53,367 nucleotides of DNA from Acidobacteriota bacterium (GTDB lineage Bacteria > Acidobacteriota > Terriglobia > 20CM-2-55-15). Positions 26,664-36,437 of this stretch are shown piece by piece. The stretch is taken from NCBI GenBank assembly GCA_003223875.1, contig QHWY01000088.1, positions 1-53,367 on the forward strand, in the 5' to 3' direction. The number at the start of each line of letters is the position of its first letter. The stretch's first letter is position 1. A model generated the notes under the pieces. It saw only the letters and a program-made list of their open reading frames with translations. It was not told the DNA's origin and ran no database searches. The position numbers and the translations under genes are program-made.

Positions 26664-26755
26664 GAAATTCGGGGTCAGACGGGTGAATTCCCTATTTGCC
26701 AATCAAAGAATCGTGGAAGCAAAATAGGGAATTCACCCGTCTGACCCCGAATTTC
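26664..26755. repeat. Long perfect inverted-repeat element, copy 1
   Basis: Two perfect 34-bp arms (26664-26697 and 26722-26755) containing GGGGTCAGACGGGTGAATTC surround a 24-nt loop. The loop contains AATCAAAGAATCGTGG, shared with copy 2 at 36431-36528. The element is non-autonomous in appearance; no transposase gene is in the window. It is translated as the end of the thioredoxin-like gene on the minus strand. Confidence 0.9.
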
Positions 26756-27295
26756 CTGCTGCCGGATCAGCGACTCGATATAGGACACAATGCGGGGATC
26801 CGCCCAATGCTCGCCAAATGTGTGCCTCACAACGTGGCCGTTCGCGTCGATCAGGAAGGTCTCTGGAACACCAGTAATCTTATATAGGCCTCGCGCAATC
26901 TGTTGTCCGGGATCGAGGAACACCGGCAGAGTCAGATTGTGCTTCGCATAGAATGCGTTGACCGGCTTCCAGTCGGTATCAATGGCGACGGTCACCATTT
27001 GGAATTTGCGATCCTTCAATTTGGCGTTCAGCTTCTCCATGTCGGGCGCTTCCTCAACGCAAGGTACACACCACGTCGCCCAGAAATTCAGGAAAACCAC
27101 CTTCCCTTGGTAATCGCTCAGCTTGATCGGATGGCCATTCTGATCTTTGATCGTGAAGTCAGGAGCCATCTGCCCAATATTGATAACGCCCGGAGTTCCG
27201 ACCCGCGTCGCCTCCTTGTAGACAAAGTAACCCGCGATGGATCCGACGAAGAGAAAGAAGACAAGAGCCTTGACGCGCTCGCGCATACCCTTCAT
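26675..27295 (-). CDS. Membrane-anchored TlpA-family thiol-disulfide protein
   Basis: A 206-residue thioredoxin-fold protein with an N-terminal hydrophobic segment (ALVFFLFVGSIAGYFVY) that anchors it to the inner membrane facing the periplasm. PDFTIKDQNG and FWATWCVPC (C76, C79) are TlpA/ResA hallmarks; it would pass electrons to oxidised cysteines, for instance in cytochrome c maturation. Codons about 180-206 come entirely from the inverted-repeat element, so the native C-terminus ended near RQQ. ATG 27295 is preferred because it overlaps the TGA of a DUF885-like remnant (ATGA). Confidence 0.85.
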   Translation of the reverse strand: MKGMRERVKALVFFLFVGSIAGYFVYKEATRVGTPGVINIGQMAPDFTIKDQNGHPIKLSDYQGKVVFLNFWATWCVPCVEEAPDMEKLNAKLKDRKFQMVTVAIDTDWKPVNAFYAKHNLTLPVFLDPGQQIARGLYKITGVPETFLIDANGHVVRHTFGEHWADPRIVSYIESLIRQQEIRGQTGEFPILLPRFFDWQIGNSPV

Positions 27296-27396
27296 TTTAG
27301 CGCATTTTGTATCCACGCATTCACCTGCTGATCGAGCACGTCCAATGGGACTGCGCCATGCCCGAGCACGGTGTCGATGCTCCTCGGCGGCCCATA
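27292..27396 (-). pseudogene. Remnant of a DUF885-type gene, C-terminal end
   Basis: Upstream of the TlpA-family gene, the minus strand has an open stretch from an in-frame TAA to a TGA at 27292. It encodes DTVLGHGAVPLDVLDQQVNA followed by a short WIQNALK tail. This closely matches my recollection of the extreme C-terminus of DUF885 proteins. The sequence 5' of it shows no continuation in any frame that I could recognise, so all but about 27 residues were lost. Family assignment is from memory. Confidence 0.5.
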
Positions 27397-27484
27397 TTAC
27401 CTCTGGATTGGGCCATGTGCTAATATCCCGACTGTTCGTTGCCGGACCGTCGTCACGGAAGAGACTTGCTAGATTTGCTCCATT

Positions 27485-27703
27485 ATGGACCGCACTGAAG
27501 GTCTTCGAATAACACTAACGGAATCCCAAGCCGAGCGTCTGCAACTGCAGCTGTCGACATTGCCATTCAAGGTTGGTTATCAAGAGGAGCAGCACGGAGC
27601 AAGTTTGGTGGTTATCGTGAGATGCACTCCCAGCCAGGAAAAGATCGTCCGCGAAATCTTGAACGAATTGGGCACAGCCGTACCCTCGTCTCGAGACGAA
27701 TAG
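27485..27703 (+). CDS. Small protein of unknown function
   Basis: A 72-residue soluble acidic protein. I do not recognise the family. It has an amphipathic helix near residues 12-25 (SQAERLQLQL), a strand-rich middle (ASLVVIVRC) and a helix SQEKIVREILNELG. It precedes the YycJ-like gene by 64 bases in the same direction. The start follows no strong ribosome binding site, so expression is uncertain. Confidence 0.4.
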   Translation: MDRTEGLRITLTESQAERLQLQLSTLPFKVGYQEEQHGASLVVIVRCTPSQEKIVREILNELGTAVPSSRDE

Positions 27704-27767
27704 AAGTTACTCCGGACTACTTCCGGTTTTCCCCTACCTTGTCCAAGGCATCAGACATAGTGCAGGC

Positions 27768-28553
27768 ATGGCCGTCACAGTCTCGGTACTCGGAAGCGGG
27801 AGCCGCGGCAACGCGACTTTCGTTAGAACCGATGGCGTTCGCCTACTGATCGATGCGGGCATGAGCCGGAAGGAAATCGCAAAAAGACTAGAGGCGATAG
27901 GGGAAGATCCGGATGGCATCGATGCCGTTCTGGTCACGCACGAGCACAATGACCATGCTGGGGGCCTGAAGACGCTCTTTAAGGATCTTCCCATTCGGGT
28001 CTTCATGACCTGGGGAACCATTCGCGCCCTCGATGCCGGCGACTATGAACTAAGTGGCGGGAGCATTGTGCCCGTACCGCCCGGTGTGCCATTCACGATT
28101 AATGACATTGAGATCATGCCGTTCAGCGTTCCGCACGACGCGGCCCAGCCGGTTGCGTTCAGCCTCGAGTGCGGCGGGGTGAAGGTCAGCCAACTCACGG
28201 ACGTCGGGTGCCTCCCCGACCATGTAGCAGACAGGCTCCGCGGATCACGTATGTTGATCCTCGAATCGAATCACGATCTCGAAATGCTGCGTGTCGGGCC
28301 CTATCCTTGGACTTTGAAACAGCGATTGATGGGACGATACGGACATCTCTCCAACACCGCCGTTGCGCGGTTCATTCGCGAACAGTACGACGGAGCGGCG
28401 GATCATGTCGTTCTGGCGCATTTGAGCGCAAAAAACAATCATCCTGAAATCGCGCGGCAGGAAGCTGCGTGTGCGCTGAGAGACCGCGGGTTGAGCACAG
28501 TAAGGTTAACCATCACATCACAAGACGAACCCATGCACCCCATTCGGCTATAG
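27768..28553 (+). CDS. MBL-fold metallohydrolase (YycJ/WalJ-like)
   Basis: A metallo-beta-lactamase-fold protein of 261 residues. The metal motif is THEHNDH (H58, H60, D62, H63); other ligands are in QLTDVG and LILESNHD, and AHLSAKNNHPEIA is characteristic of the YycJ/WalJ group, whose members are double-stranded-DNA exonuclease-like or cyclic phosphodiesterase-like enzymes. The ATG and GSGSRGNATF give the usual N-terminus. It lies just upstream of purB without obvious functional linkage. Confidence 0.87.
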   Translation: MAVTVSVLGSGSRGNATFVRTDGVRLLIDAGMSRKEIAKRLEAIGEDPDGIDAVLVTHEHNDHAGGLKTLFKDLPIRVFMTWGTIRALDAGDYELSGGSIVPVPPGVPFTINDIEIMPFSVPHDAAQPVAFSLECGGVKVSQLTDVGCLPDHVADRLRGSRMLILESNHDLEMLRVGPYPWTLKQRLMGRYGHLSNTAVARFIREQYDGAADHVVLAHLSAKNNHPEIARQEAACALRDRGLSTVRLTITSQDEPMHPIRL

Positions 28554-28584
28554 TGGAAGATGTGGTTGGGCCGACGCTAAGAAA

Positions 28585-29877
28585 ATGATTCCACGTTATA
28601 CACGCCCCCGAATGGGGAAGATTTGGGAAGACCAGAACAAATACCAGCGATGGCTCGATGTCGAATTGGCAGTTGTAGAAACGCTGGCGGATGAAGGCAT
28701 CATCCCCAAGGATGCGGCCGCGGAAATCAAGGCCCGCGCTTCGTTTTCCGTCGACCGGATCAATCAAATCGAAGCGGAAGTGAAGCACGACGTCATCGCC
28801 TTCACCACATCGGTTGCCCAGTACGTCGGGCCCGCCTCGCGATATTTTCACTTCGGTCTCACGTCATCCGACGTTGTGGACACGGCAATGGCCCTTCAGG
28901 TAGCCGATGCATCGGCGGTCATTCTTGAAGATCTTCAACGCCTGCTCGACGTGCTGAAGGCGCGTGCCTATGAGTTCAAAACGACTGTGATTGTCGGCCG
29001 CACGCATGGCATCCACGCGGAACCGACGACATTCGGATTGAAACTCGCTCTTCTCCACGATGAGGTGAAGCGCCAGCAAGGACGATTCAAGGAAGCGGTG
29101 GAAACAATGCGAGTCGGAAAACTCTCTGGTGCAGTTGGTACCTTTGCGCACCTTTCAGCCGACGTCGAAGAAAAAGTCATGCGAAAGTTGAATCTGCGCG
29201 CGGCTCCTGCTTCCTCCCAAATCATTCAACGCGACCGGCACGCGCACTACATCACCTCGCTTGCTTTGATCGGCGCGACATTGGAAAAAATTGCGGTTGA
29301 GGTGCGGCACCTTCAGCGCACCGAAGTCCGAGAAGCGGAAGAATTTTTCTCAGAGAAGCAGAAGGGGTCCTCGGCAATGCCGCACAAGCGAAATCCGATC
29401 ACATCGGAACAAATTGCTGGCCTTGCGCGCATCCTCCGCGGCAACGCCATTGCGGCGATGGAGGACGTCGCGCTGTGGCATGAACGTGACATCTCGCACT
29501 CGTCGGTTGAACGCATCATCTTTCCGGATTCCACGATCCTCGCCGACTACCTTCTGGATCGAACGGCGACGTTGATTGAGAAACTCGTCGTCTATCCGGA
29601 CCGGATGAAAGAAAACCTGGAACTGAGCCACGGCCTAATCTATTCCGGAGAACTGCTGCTGGCGCTTGTTGAAAAGAATGTCACACGCGAGGATGCCTAC
29701 CAGTGGGTCCAGCGAAACGCAATGCGAGTGTGGGACGAAGGCGGAACCTTCAAGGAAAAGGTGCTGAGCGATCCCGACATCCGCAAAGCGCTGAAATCAA
29801 CCGACATTGAGAAAGTTTTCGAGTCGAGCCGCCTGCTGGCAAATGTAGACCGAATCTTTCAAAGGGTGTTCGGATAA
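28585..29877 (+). CDS. purB: Adenylosuccinate lyase
   Basis: Catalyses two fumarate-releasing steps in purine synthesis (SAICAR to AICAR, and adenylosuccinate to AMP). The 430-residue protein has the fumarase/aspartase signature SSAMPHKRNP (about 262-271), the TSSDVVDTAMAL motif and GRTHGIHAEPTTFG with an active-site His. A leader motif GGGCCGACGCTAAG precedes the ATG and recurs before purQ. It opens the pur cluster. Confidence 0.96.
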   Translation: MIPRYTRPRMGKIWEDQNKYQRWLDVELAVVETLADEGIIPKDAAAEIKARASFSVDRINQIEAEVKHDVIAFTTSVAQYVGPASRYFHFGLTSSDVVDTAMALQVADASAVILEDLQRLLDVLKARAYEFKTTVIVGRTHGIHAEPTTFGLKLALLHDEVKRQQGRFKEAVETMRVGKLSGAVGTFAHLSADVEEKVMRKLNLRAAPASSQIIQRDRHAHYITSLALIGATLEKIAVEVRHLQRTEVREAEEFFSEKQKGSSAMPHKRNPITSEQIAGLARILRGNAIAAMEDVALWHERDISHSSVERIIFPDSTILADYLLDRTATLIEKLVVYPDRMKENLELSHGLIYSGELLLALVEKNVTREDAYQWVQRNAMRVWDEGGTFKEKVLSDPDIRKALKSTDIEKVFESSRLLANVDRIFQRVFG

Positions 29878-29936
29878 ATGTTATTATTTAGTTTCATCCC
29901 GCCGAGGTTTTTTCTTCCGGAAATTGTGGAGACTGC

Positions 29937-30164
29937 ATGAAAGCTACCGTCATTGTGACGCTGAAGCCAACGGTTCTGGATCCGCAGGGAATGACGATTC
30001 AACGCAGCCTCGGATCTCTTGGACTTGACGACATTACCGACGTTCGGCAGGGCAAAATTTTCGACGTCCGGCTGAAAAACGGCTCGCGCGAACAGGTTGA
30101 GCGTCTGGCAAAAGATGTACTCACGAATCCGGTGATTGAGGAATACCGGATTATTTGGGAGTGA
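29937..30164 (+). CDS. purS: Phosphoribosylformylglycinamidine synthase subunit PurS
   Basis: The small dimeric subunit that bridges PurL and PurQ in the three-part FGAM synthase. At 75 residues with KATVIVTLKPTVLDPQG at the start and LTNPVIEEYRI at the end it matches the family closely. It sits between purB and purQ, the common order in bacteria with a split FGAM synthase. Confidence 0.95.
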   Translation: MKATVIVTLKPTVLDPQGMTIQRSLGSLGLDDITDVRQGKIFDVRLKNGSREQVERLAKDVLTNPVIEEYRIIWE

Positions 30165-30261
30165 AGGGCGTGGGGGGACCGGCCATTGCCGGATCAAGGA
30201 GGCCGCCGCAGGCGGTGTACCGAAATGGGCTGGCCGGTGGGCCCGACGCTAAGGAGATGCC
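30165..30261 (+). other. GC-rich structured leader before purQ
   Basis: This 97-nt gap contains CCGG-CCATTG-CCGG and CCGCC-GCA-GGCGG hairpins and ends in GGGCCCGACGCTAAGGAGA. The last part repeats the purB leader motif and carries the AAGGAG ribosome binding site. It looks like a small palindromic repeat or an attenuation-type leader; I cannot tell which. Confidence 0.4.
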
Positions 30262-30957
30262 ATGAAATTTGGCGTTGTGATATTTCCGGGTTCGAACTGT
30301 GAACAGGATTGCTATTACGCCATCCGAACGGTGGTTGGACAACCCGTCGAATACATCTGGCATCAGGATACGAGCGTAAAGGGCTTCGATGCTGTGGTCC
30401 TGCCCGGCGGTTTCGCCTATGGCGATTACCTCCGAACCGGGGCTCTGGCTAAATTCTCTCCCGTGATGAGAGCGATCGCGGATTTCGCCAAAAAGGGCGG
30501 CCTGGTCATCGGCATATGCAATGGCTTTCAAATCCTCGCCGAAGCCGGATTACTGCCCGGCGCGCTGCTTCGCAATGTGGGATTGAAATATCTGTGCAAA
30601 TTCGAGTACCTGCGCACCGAAACCACACACACTGACTTCACCAATTTGATGACGAAGGGTCAATTGCTTCGGATCCCAATCGGGCATGGCGACGGCAACT
30701 TCTTTGCAGATTCCGAAACGCTCGAGCGGATTGAAGATCACGATCAGGCAGTCTTCCGCTACGCAGACGCGCATGGGCGAGTCACGCCCGAGGCGAACCC
30801 GAACGGATCGCTGAACAACATCGCAGGAATCGTCAATGAGCAGCGGAACGTTCTCGGCATGATGCCGCATCCGGACCGGGCATACGAAAGTATTCTCGGC
30901 AGCGCAGATGGCAAATTGATTTTCGAATCCATGGTCAACGCCCTGGTAACGAAATGA
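30262..30957 (+). CDS. purQ: Phosphoribosylformylglycinamidine synthase subunit PurQ
   Basis: The glutaminase subunit that supplies ammonia to PurL. The 231-residue class I amidotransferase shows FPGSNCEQD, the oxyanion loop [14 protein letters not shown], nucleophile C86 in GICNGFQ and the HPDRAYE His/Glu pair. The stop overlaps the purL ATG (ATGA), ensuring balanced synthesis. Confidence 0.96.
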   Translation: MKFGVVIFPGSNCEQDCYYAIRTVVGQPVEYIWHQDTSVKGFDAVVLPGGFAYGDYLRTGALAKFSPVMRAIADFAKKGGLVIGICNGFQILAEAGLLPGALLRNVGLKYLCKFEYLRTETTHTDFTNLMTKGQLLRIPIGHGDGNFFADSETLERIEDHDQAVFRYADAHGRVTPEANPNGSLNNIAGIVNEQRNVLGMMPHPDRAYESILGSADGKLIFESMVNALVTK

Positions 30958-33149
30958 CGGTCACCGACGAAGTCTTAACGCTGCACAATCTCACGGAAAG
31001 CGAATATCAAAAGATTCTCGCCATACTGAAGCGCGAGCCGACCATAACCGAACTCGGCATCTTCAGCGTGATGTGGAGCGAGCACTGCAGCTACAAAAGC
31101 TCGCGTGTGCACCTGCGGCGCTTGCCCACCAAGGGTCCGGCTGTGCTGCAAGGTCCGGGTGAGAATGCCGGAATTATCGATATCGGCGATGGGCTTGCGG
31201 TTGCGTTCAAGATCGAATCGCACAACCATCCTTCGTTTATCGAGCCTTTTCAGGGGGCGGCCACCGGCGTCGGCGGAATTCTTCGCGACATTTTCACGAT
31301 GGGCGCGCGTCCGATAGCGGCGATGAACAGCTTGCGATTCGGGCCCCTCGACAAGCAGCAAAACAAACGGATTCTCGAAGGTGTCGTCGGCGGAATTGCG
31401 TTCTACGGAAATTGTTTCGGAGTGCCGACGGTCGGCGGAGAGATCTACCTCGCCGATTGTTACTCGCAAAATCCGCTGGTGAATGCATTCGCGCTAGGGA
31501 TCTTCGAAAAAGACAAGATCTTTTACGGACGCGCGAGCGGCCTCGGCAATCCCGTCATATATGTGGGCGCAAAGACCGGACGCGATGGCATTCACGGCGC
31601 AACAATGGCCTCCGCCGGTTTCGGAGAAGATGCAGGCGCAAAGCGGCCAAACGTCCAGATCGGCGATCCTTTTATGGAAAAGCTGCTGCTCGAGGCGTGT
31701 CTCGAAACCATGCACAAAGGACTGATCGTCGGCATCCAGGATATGGGCGCGGCCGGTCTCACTTGTTCGAGCTGCGAGATGGGCGCGCGTGCCGGCACGG
31801 GTGTGGAGTTGGACCTCGATTACGTTCCACAGCGGGAGAGTGGAATGACGGCCTACGAAATCATGCTCAGCGAATCGCAGGAGCGCATGCTGCTCGTGGC
31901 CGAGAAGGCCAAAGAGAAAGAAGTATTCGAGGTATTCCACAAATGGGGACTCGACGCGGTAACCGTTGGACGCGTAACGAGCGACGGACTCCTGCGCGTG
32001 CGTCATCATGGCCAAGTGGTCGCCGAAATTCCAAATGGCGCCCTTGCGGACGAAGCGCCCTTGTATCAGCGTCCGCTGTTGCCCCCCAAGGCGACCCTGT
32101 CATCACGCCTGGACGATCACAGTTTTCTCGACGGATGTCCCCCCGCATTGATCGAAACGTTTCTTTCTGAAAGTAACGATTGGAACAAGCTTCTAAAGCT
32201 CACCGTCGCGTCTCCAAACCTGTGTTCGCGGCGATGGGCTTGGCAGCAATACGATCACATGGTCCAGTCCAACACCGTGGTTGGGCCTGGGTCCGACGCT
32301 GCGGTTATTAGGGTCAAAGGCACGAAAAAGGCGCTGGCACTGACGCTCGATGGTCCGGCATATCGAGTCGCAAGGAATCCGCGGGAGGGCGCAAAGATGG
32401 CTGTGGCCGAAGCGTGTCGCAACATTGTTTGTTCCGGAGGCCGGCCGGTTGCCGCAACGAATTGCCTGAATTTCGGAAACCCGGAACACCCCGAGGTGAT
32501 GTGGCAGTTCAGTGAAGTGGTTGATGGAATGGCGGAGGCTTGCAGTTTCTTTTTCACACCGATCACGGGCGGCAATGTCAGTTTTTACAATGAAACATTC
32601 GGCGGAGACATTTATCCAACGCCTGTTCTGGGCATGGTTGGACTGATCGAGGACATCTCATTCGTCACGCGCTCTTCGTTTAAAAAGGCCGGCGATTCGA
32701 TCGTGCTTATCGAACCCGTGACGCGCCGTGTCGGAAAGGTAGACCTGGAAGATGAACGTGCCGTTCAGAACCTGGTCGCGTCAGCCATTCGGGACCGTTT
32801 GGTCGAATCCGCTCACGACCTCAGCGAAGGAGGACTTGCCATCGCCGTGGCCGAGTGTTGTTATTCGAACGTCGAACGCGCGGCAATCGGCGCTGAGATT
32901 ACTATCCCTTCGCATTTGGAAGTGCGGAAAGATCTCTTTGGAGAATTCTCGAGCCGTGTGTTATTGACGACCAGAAAAGTTGCCGAACTGCGGCAACGGG
33001 CCGAACAGATGGGTTTGACATTCCACAATCTGGGCAAGGTAGGCGGTAACCGGTTGATCTTGAACTACGAAAGCGTCAAGCTGGTCGATATCAGCACTGA
33101 CGAATTGGAATCTGCCTGGAGCGGGGGTCTGCCCAAGCTGCTATCATAG
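30954..33149 (+). CDS. purL: Phosphoribosylformylglycinamidine synthase subunit PurL
   Basis: The ATP-dependent catalytic subunit of FGAM synthase, converting FGAR to FGAM with ammonia from PurQ. The 731-residue length and separate PurS/PurQ identify the small Bacillus-type PurL. Family motifs include [53 protein letters not shown] and [13 protein letters not shown]. Start overlaps purQ. Confidence 0.97.
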   Translation: MTVTDEVLTLHNLTESEYQKILAILKREPTITELGIFSVMWSEHCSYKSSRVHLRRLPTKGPAVLQGPGENAGIIDIGDGLAVAFKIESHNHPSFIEPFQGAATGVGGILRDIFTMGARPIAAMNSLRFGPLDKQQNKRILEGVVGGIAFYGNCFGVPTVGGEIYLADCYSQNPLVNAFALGIFEKDKIFYGRASGLGNPVIYVGAKTGRDGIHGATMASAGFGEDAGAKRPNVQIGDPFMEKLLLEACLETMHKGLIVGIQDMGAAGLTCSSCEMGARAGTGVELDLDYVPQRESGMTAYEIMLSESQERMLLVAEKAKEKEVFEVFHKWGLDAVTVGRVTSDGLLRVRHHGQVVAEIPNGALADEAPLYQRPLLPPKATLSSRLDDHSFLDGCPPALIETFLSESNDWNKLLKLTVASPNLCSRRWAWQQYDHMVQSNTVVGPGSDAAVIRVKGTKKALALTLDGPAYRVARNPREGAKMAVAEACRNIVCSGGRPVAATNCLNFGNPEHPEVMWQFSEVVDGMAEACSFFFTPITGGNVSFYNETFGGDIYPTPVLGMVGLIEDISFVTRSSFKKAGDSIVLIEPVTRRVGKVDLEDERAVQNLVASAIRDRLVESAHDLSEGGLAIAVAECCYSNVERAAIGAEITIPSHLEVRKDLFGEFSSRVLLTTRKVAELRQRAEQMGLTFHNLGKVGGNRLILNYESVKLVDISTDELESAWSGGLPKLLS

Positions 33150-33164
33150 GAGAGCAATAATCCA

Positions 33165-34571
33165 ATGTGCGGAATCTTTGGGATCGCGAATCAGTCTGAC
33201 GCCTCGCAGATGACATATTTGGGGCTTTACGCGCTGCAGCACCGAGGTCAGGAAAGCACGGGCATGTCATCCTCTGATGGCGATCAGGTGTACACGCACA
33301 AGTCCATGGGATATGTCGCTGATGTCTTTTCCGAAGATGTCATTGCGAAACTCAAAGGAATAAACGCGATCGGCCACACGCGTTATTCGACGGCGGGAGA
33401 CAGCAACGAAGGTAACGCTCAGCCGATTGTCGTGAAGTGCACGTACGGAACGGTTGCGCTTGTTCACAACGGTAATCTGATCAACGCCGTATCTCTCCGC
33501 GAAGGGCTCGAGCAGCAGGGCGCAATTTTCCAATCGACGAGCGATAGCGAAGTGATTCTCCACTTGCTGGCCCGGTCCGAAGGCGACAGCTTGCTGGATG
33601 CTCTGGGTGAAACACTTGCTCAAGTGCAAGGCGCCTTTTCGCTGCTGTTGCTTACCGCAGACAGCCTCATTGGTGTACGCGATCCTAACGGCTTCAGGCC
33701 GCTGAACCTCGGGACTGTGAATGGCTCATACGTCCTGGCCTCTGAGACCTGCGCGTTCGATTTGATCGGAGCCACGTATCTTCGCGAAGTGGAACCTGGT
33801 GAAATTGTGCTGATCCGCGGCAGTGAACTGAAATCCGTCAAGGCGCTGATGGCGCCGAGGCTGTCGAAATGCATTTTCGAGCACGTGTATTTCTCGCGTC
33901 CCGACAGCATTGTCTTTGGAAGACCCGTACAAACAAGCCGCGATCTGATGGGCCGAATTCTGGCGCAAGAGAGTCCGGTGGATGCTGATCTCGTTGTTCC
34001 CATTCCCGACTCCGGCGTATCGGCTGCCATTGGATACTCGCAACAATCGGGAATTCCATTCGCGTTCGGATTGATTCGAAATCATTACGTGGGCCGCACA
34101 TTTATCGAGCCGAAAATCAAGATTCGCCATTTCGGTGTCAAAGTGAAATTGAATCCCGTCAAAGATCTGCTCGCGGGCAAGCGCGTGGTGCTCATCGACG
34201 ACTCGATTGTCCGGGGTACGACAAGCCGGAAAATCGTCAAAATGGTGCGCGCCGCCGGCGCCGCGGAAGTGCATATGCGGATTAGTTGCCCTCCAACGCT
34301 GTCGCCTTGTTTCTATGGTATCGATACTCCGACCAAGAAAGAGTTGATCGCGTCGAGTCACACCGTTGAGGAAATCTGCAAATATGTTGAAGCCGACTCG
34401 CTTGGTTATCTCAGCCTGCCTGGTCTTATTCGCGCTGTCGGCGGAAAAAGTAGCGAATTCTGCACTGCGTGCTATACGGGCCAATATCCAATCGATTTTG
34501 TAGACGCAATGCCGGATGCCAAAGCGGAGGACCGTCAGCTCGACTTGTGGGAAGCAAGCCTCAAAGAATAA
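33165..34571 (+). CDS. purF: Amidophosphoribosyltransferase
   Basis: Commits PRPP to purine synthesis by forming phosphoribosylamine. The N-terminal nucleophile is Cys2 (MCGIFGI), without the propeptide of the Bacillus enzyme, followed by the Ntn-glutaminase domain. The C-terminal phosphoribosyltransferase domain has VVLIDDSIVRGTTS. Cysteines at about 236 (KCIFEH), in SPCFYGID and in FCTACYTG match the four ligands of the structural [4Fe-4S] cluster of B. subtilis PurF, which makes oxygen sensitivity likely. AGGAGAG precedes the start. Confidence 0.96.
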   Translation: MCGIFGIANQSDASQMTYLGLYALQHRGQESTGMSSSDGDQVYTHKSMGYVADVFSEDVIAKLKGINAIGHTRYSTAGDSNEGNAQPIVVKCTYGTVALVHNGNLINAVSLREGLEQQGAIFQSTSDSEVILHLLARSEGDSLLDALGETLAQVQGAFSLLLLTADSLIGVRDPNGFRPLNLGTVNGSYVLASETCAFDLIGATYLREVEPGEIVLIRGSELKSVKALMAPRLSKCIFEHVYFSRPDSIVFGRPVQTSRDLMGRILAQESPVDADLVVPIPDSGVSAAIGYSQQSGIPFAFGLIRNHYVGRTFIEPKIKIRHFGVKVKLNPVKDLLAGKRVVLIDDSIVRGTTSRKIVKMVRAAGAAEVHMRISCPPTLSPCFYGIDTPTKKELIASSHTVEEICKYVEADSLGYLSLPGLIRAVGGKSSEFCTACYTGQYPIDFVDAMPDAKAEDRQLDLWEASLKE

Positions 34572-34578
34572 ACAGCAC

Positions 34579-35199
34579 ATGAAAATCCAGCCGGCCAACC
34601 GCAGGCTCGGCATTCTTCTTTCCGGCCGAGGCTCCAATTTTGAAGCCATCGCAAACCAAATCGCGTCCGGCAAACTGCGGGCGGATATCGCCGTCGTTAT
34701 CAGCAATGTCGAGACGGCGGCAGGGCTTGAGCGCGCGCGGACACGCGGTCTGGAGACCGTGTATCTACCTTCAAAGCAGAGGCAGCGGGAAGATTTCGAT
34801 CGCGAAGTCGTTGAAATTTTGAAAAAGCATGACGTATCGCTCGTGGTGCTGGCGGGCTTCATGCGTATTTTGAGCCGTGTCTTTCTGGAAGCATTTCCCT
34901 TCGGTATTCTGAATATTCATCCCGCGCTGCTGCCCTCGTTTCCAGGAACCGATGCGCAACAGAAAACTCTCGATTACGGCGTGAAGTTCAGCGGCTGCAC
35001 CGTGCATTTTGTCGATGATACCCTCGACGGCGGACCGATCATCGCGCAGGCGGTCGTTCCGGTGTTGGATTCGGATGATGCGGAAACCCTGTCATTACGA
35101 ATTCTGAGAGAGGAACACCGAATCTATTCCGAAGCCATCGATTTGGTGCTGTCCGGAAGGTGTGAGATCGAAGGCCGGCGCGTCAGAATCAGGGATTAA
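34579..35199 (+). CDS. purN: Phosphoribosylglycinamide formyltransferase
   Basis: Transfers a formyl group from 10-formyltetrahydrofolate to GAR. The 206-residue protein has [12 protein letters not shown], the catalytic block [12 protein letters not shown] with its His, and the C-terminal [13 protein letters not shown] motif with the catalytic Asp. ATG 34579 begins seven bases after the purF stop; a longer frame from 34516 would overlap purF and lacks similarity. Confidence 0.95.
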   Translation: MKIQPANRRLGILLSGRGSNFEAIANQIASGKLRADIAVVISNVETAAGLERARTRGLETVYLPSKQRQREDFDREVVEILKKHDVSLVVLAGFMRILSRVFLEAFPFGILNIHPALLPSFPGTDAQQKTLDYGVKFSGCTVHFVDDTLDGGPIIAQAVVPVLDSDDAETLSLRILREEHRIYSEAIDLVLSGRCEIEGRRVRIRD

Positions 35200-35201
35200 G
35201 T

Positions 35202-36437
35202 TTGGGCACTGATTTCAAAACAATACCGATCCAGGAACAGCTCGAACGGATTCGCCGCGGCGCCGTCGAGATCATCCGTGAGGAAGAACTGGTCGAGAAG
35301 CTGAAGCGCGCGCAAAAAACCGGAAAGCCTTTGCGGGTGAAGGCCGGATTCGATCCCACAGCGCCAGACATTCATCTCGGCCATACGGTACTCATCCGGA
35401 AGATGAAGCATTTTCAGGATCTGGGGCACACCGCCATTTTTCTTATCGGTGACTTCACCGGATTGATCGGCGATCCCTCGGGCCGCTCGGCCACGCGGAA
35501 ACAACTGACACCGGAAGAGGTTCAGCAGAACGCGGAAACCTATAAGCAACAAATCTTCAAGATTCTTGACCCGGAAAAAACCGTGATCGACTTCAACAGC
35601 CGGTGGTGTATGGCTCTCGGTTCCGACGGTTTCATTCGTCTGGCTGCGAAATACACCGTAGCTCGGATCCTCGAACGAGAAGAGTTTTCGAACCGGATGA
35701 AGAATCAGTTACCCATTGCGATGCATGAATTGTTGTATCCGATCGTGCAGGGCTACGACTCGGTCGCTCTCGAAGCGGATGTGGAACTTGGAGGTACGGA
35801 TCAGAGATTCAACCTACTGGTGGGGCGCGATCTCCAGAAAGAATACGGACAGGAACAGCAGATTGTGCTGACGACGCCCCTTTTGGAAGGTCTTGACGGC
35901 GTCCAAAAAATGAGTAAGTCGCTCGGCAATTACATCGGCATCAATGAACCTGCGAACGAACAATTTGGTAAAGCCATGTCGATTTCCGACGACCTGATGT
36001 TTCGGTATTACGAACTTCTCACCGACATCCCATTGGATGAAATCCAGAGACTTCGTACCGCCATCGCGGCCGGAAAGCGCCACCCTATGGACGCCAAGGC
36101 CGATCTTGCAGCTAGCATTGTTGCGGACTATCACGGTCGAGCCGCGGCCGACGCTGCGCGCGAAGAGTTCAATCGCGTGGTTCGCAAACGCCAGACTCCG
36201 GAGGATGTGGAAACCAAAAAGATCTCCATTGCCGCCGGCCCGATGCGGCTCACGCGGCTGCTGGCTTCTTTAAACCTCGCTCCATCCAACGCCGAGGCGC
36301 AGCGCCTCATCGAATCCGGAGCGGTTCACATGAACGATCAGCGCATCACGGATCCCAAGGCGGAAATCTCTAAAGCCGGCGAATACTTTTTCAAGGTCGG
36401 AAAACGGCGGTTTTTGCGATTGCTGGTCACGCAGTAA
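35202..36437 (+). CDS. tyrS: Tyrosyl-tRNA synthetase
   Basis: Charges tRNA-Tyr with tyrosine. The 411-residue class I synthetase has HLGH (58-61), the KMSKS loop at 236-240 and a C-terminal S4 RNA-binding domain ([20 protein letters not shown]). It belongs to the TyrS group with a long N-terminal helix. The start is TTG 35202, two bases after the purN stop, as no ATG or GTG lies before the conserved N-terminus. Its TAA stop lies inside the left arm of an inverted-repeat element. Confidence 0.94.
   Translation: MGTDFKTIPIQEQLERIRRGAVEIIREEELVEKLKRAQKTGKPLRVKAGFDPTAPDIHLGHTVLIRKMKHFQDLGHTAIFLIGDFTGLIGDPSGRSATRKQLTPEEVQQNAETYKQQIFKILDPEKTVIDFNSRWCMALGSDGFIRLAAKYTVARILEREEFSNRMKNQLPIAMHELLYPIVQGYDSVALEADVELGGTDQRFNLLVGRDLQKEYGQEQQIVLTTPLLEGLDGVQKMSKSLGNYIGINEPANEQFGKAMSISDDLMFRYYELLTDIPLDEIQRLRTAIAAGKRHPMDAKADLAASIVADYHGRAAADAAREEFNRVVRKRQTPEDVETKKISIAAGPMRLTRLLASLNLAPSNAEAQRLIESGAVHMNDQRITDPKAEISKAGEYFFKVGKRRFLRLLVTQ

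Noticed and set aside
23946..28553. A dedicated cytochrome c maturation or defence island around the two thioredoxin-like genes
   Set aside because: No ccm, ccs, nuclease or toxin-antitoxin genes are present; the genes between them are rlmN and an unrelated hydrolase.
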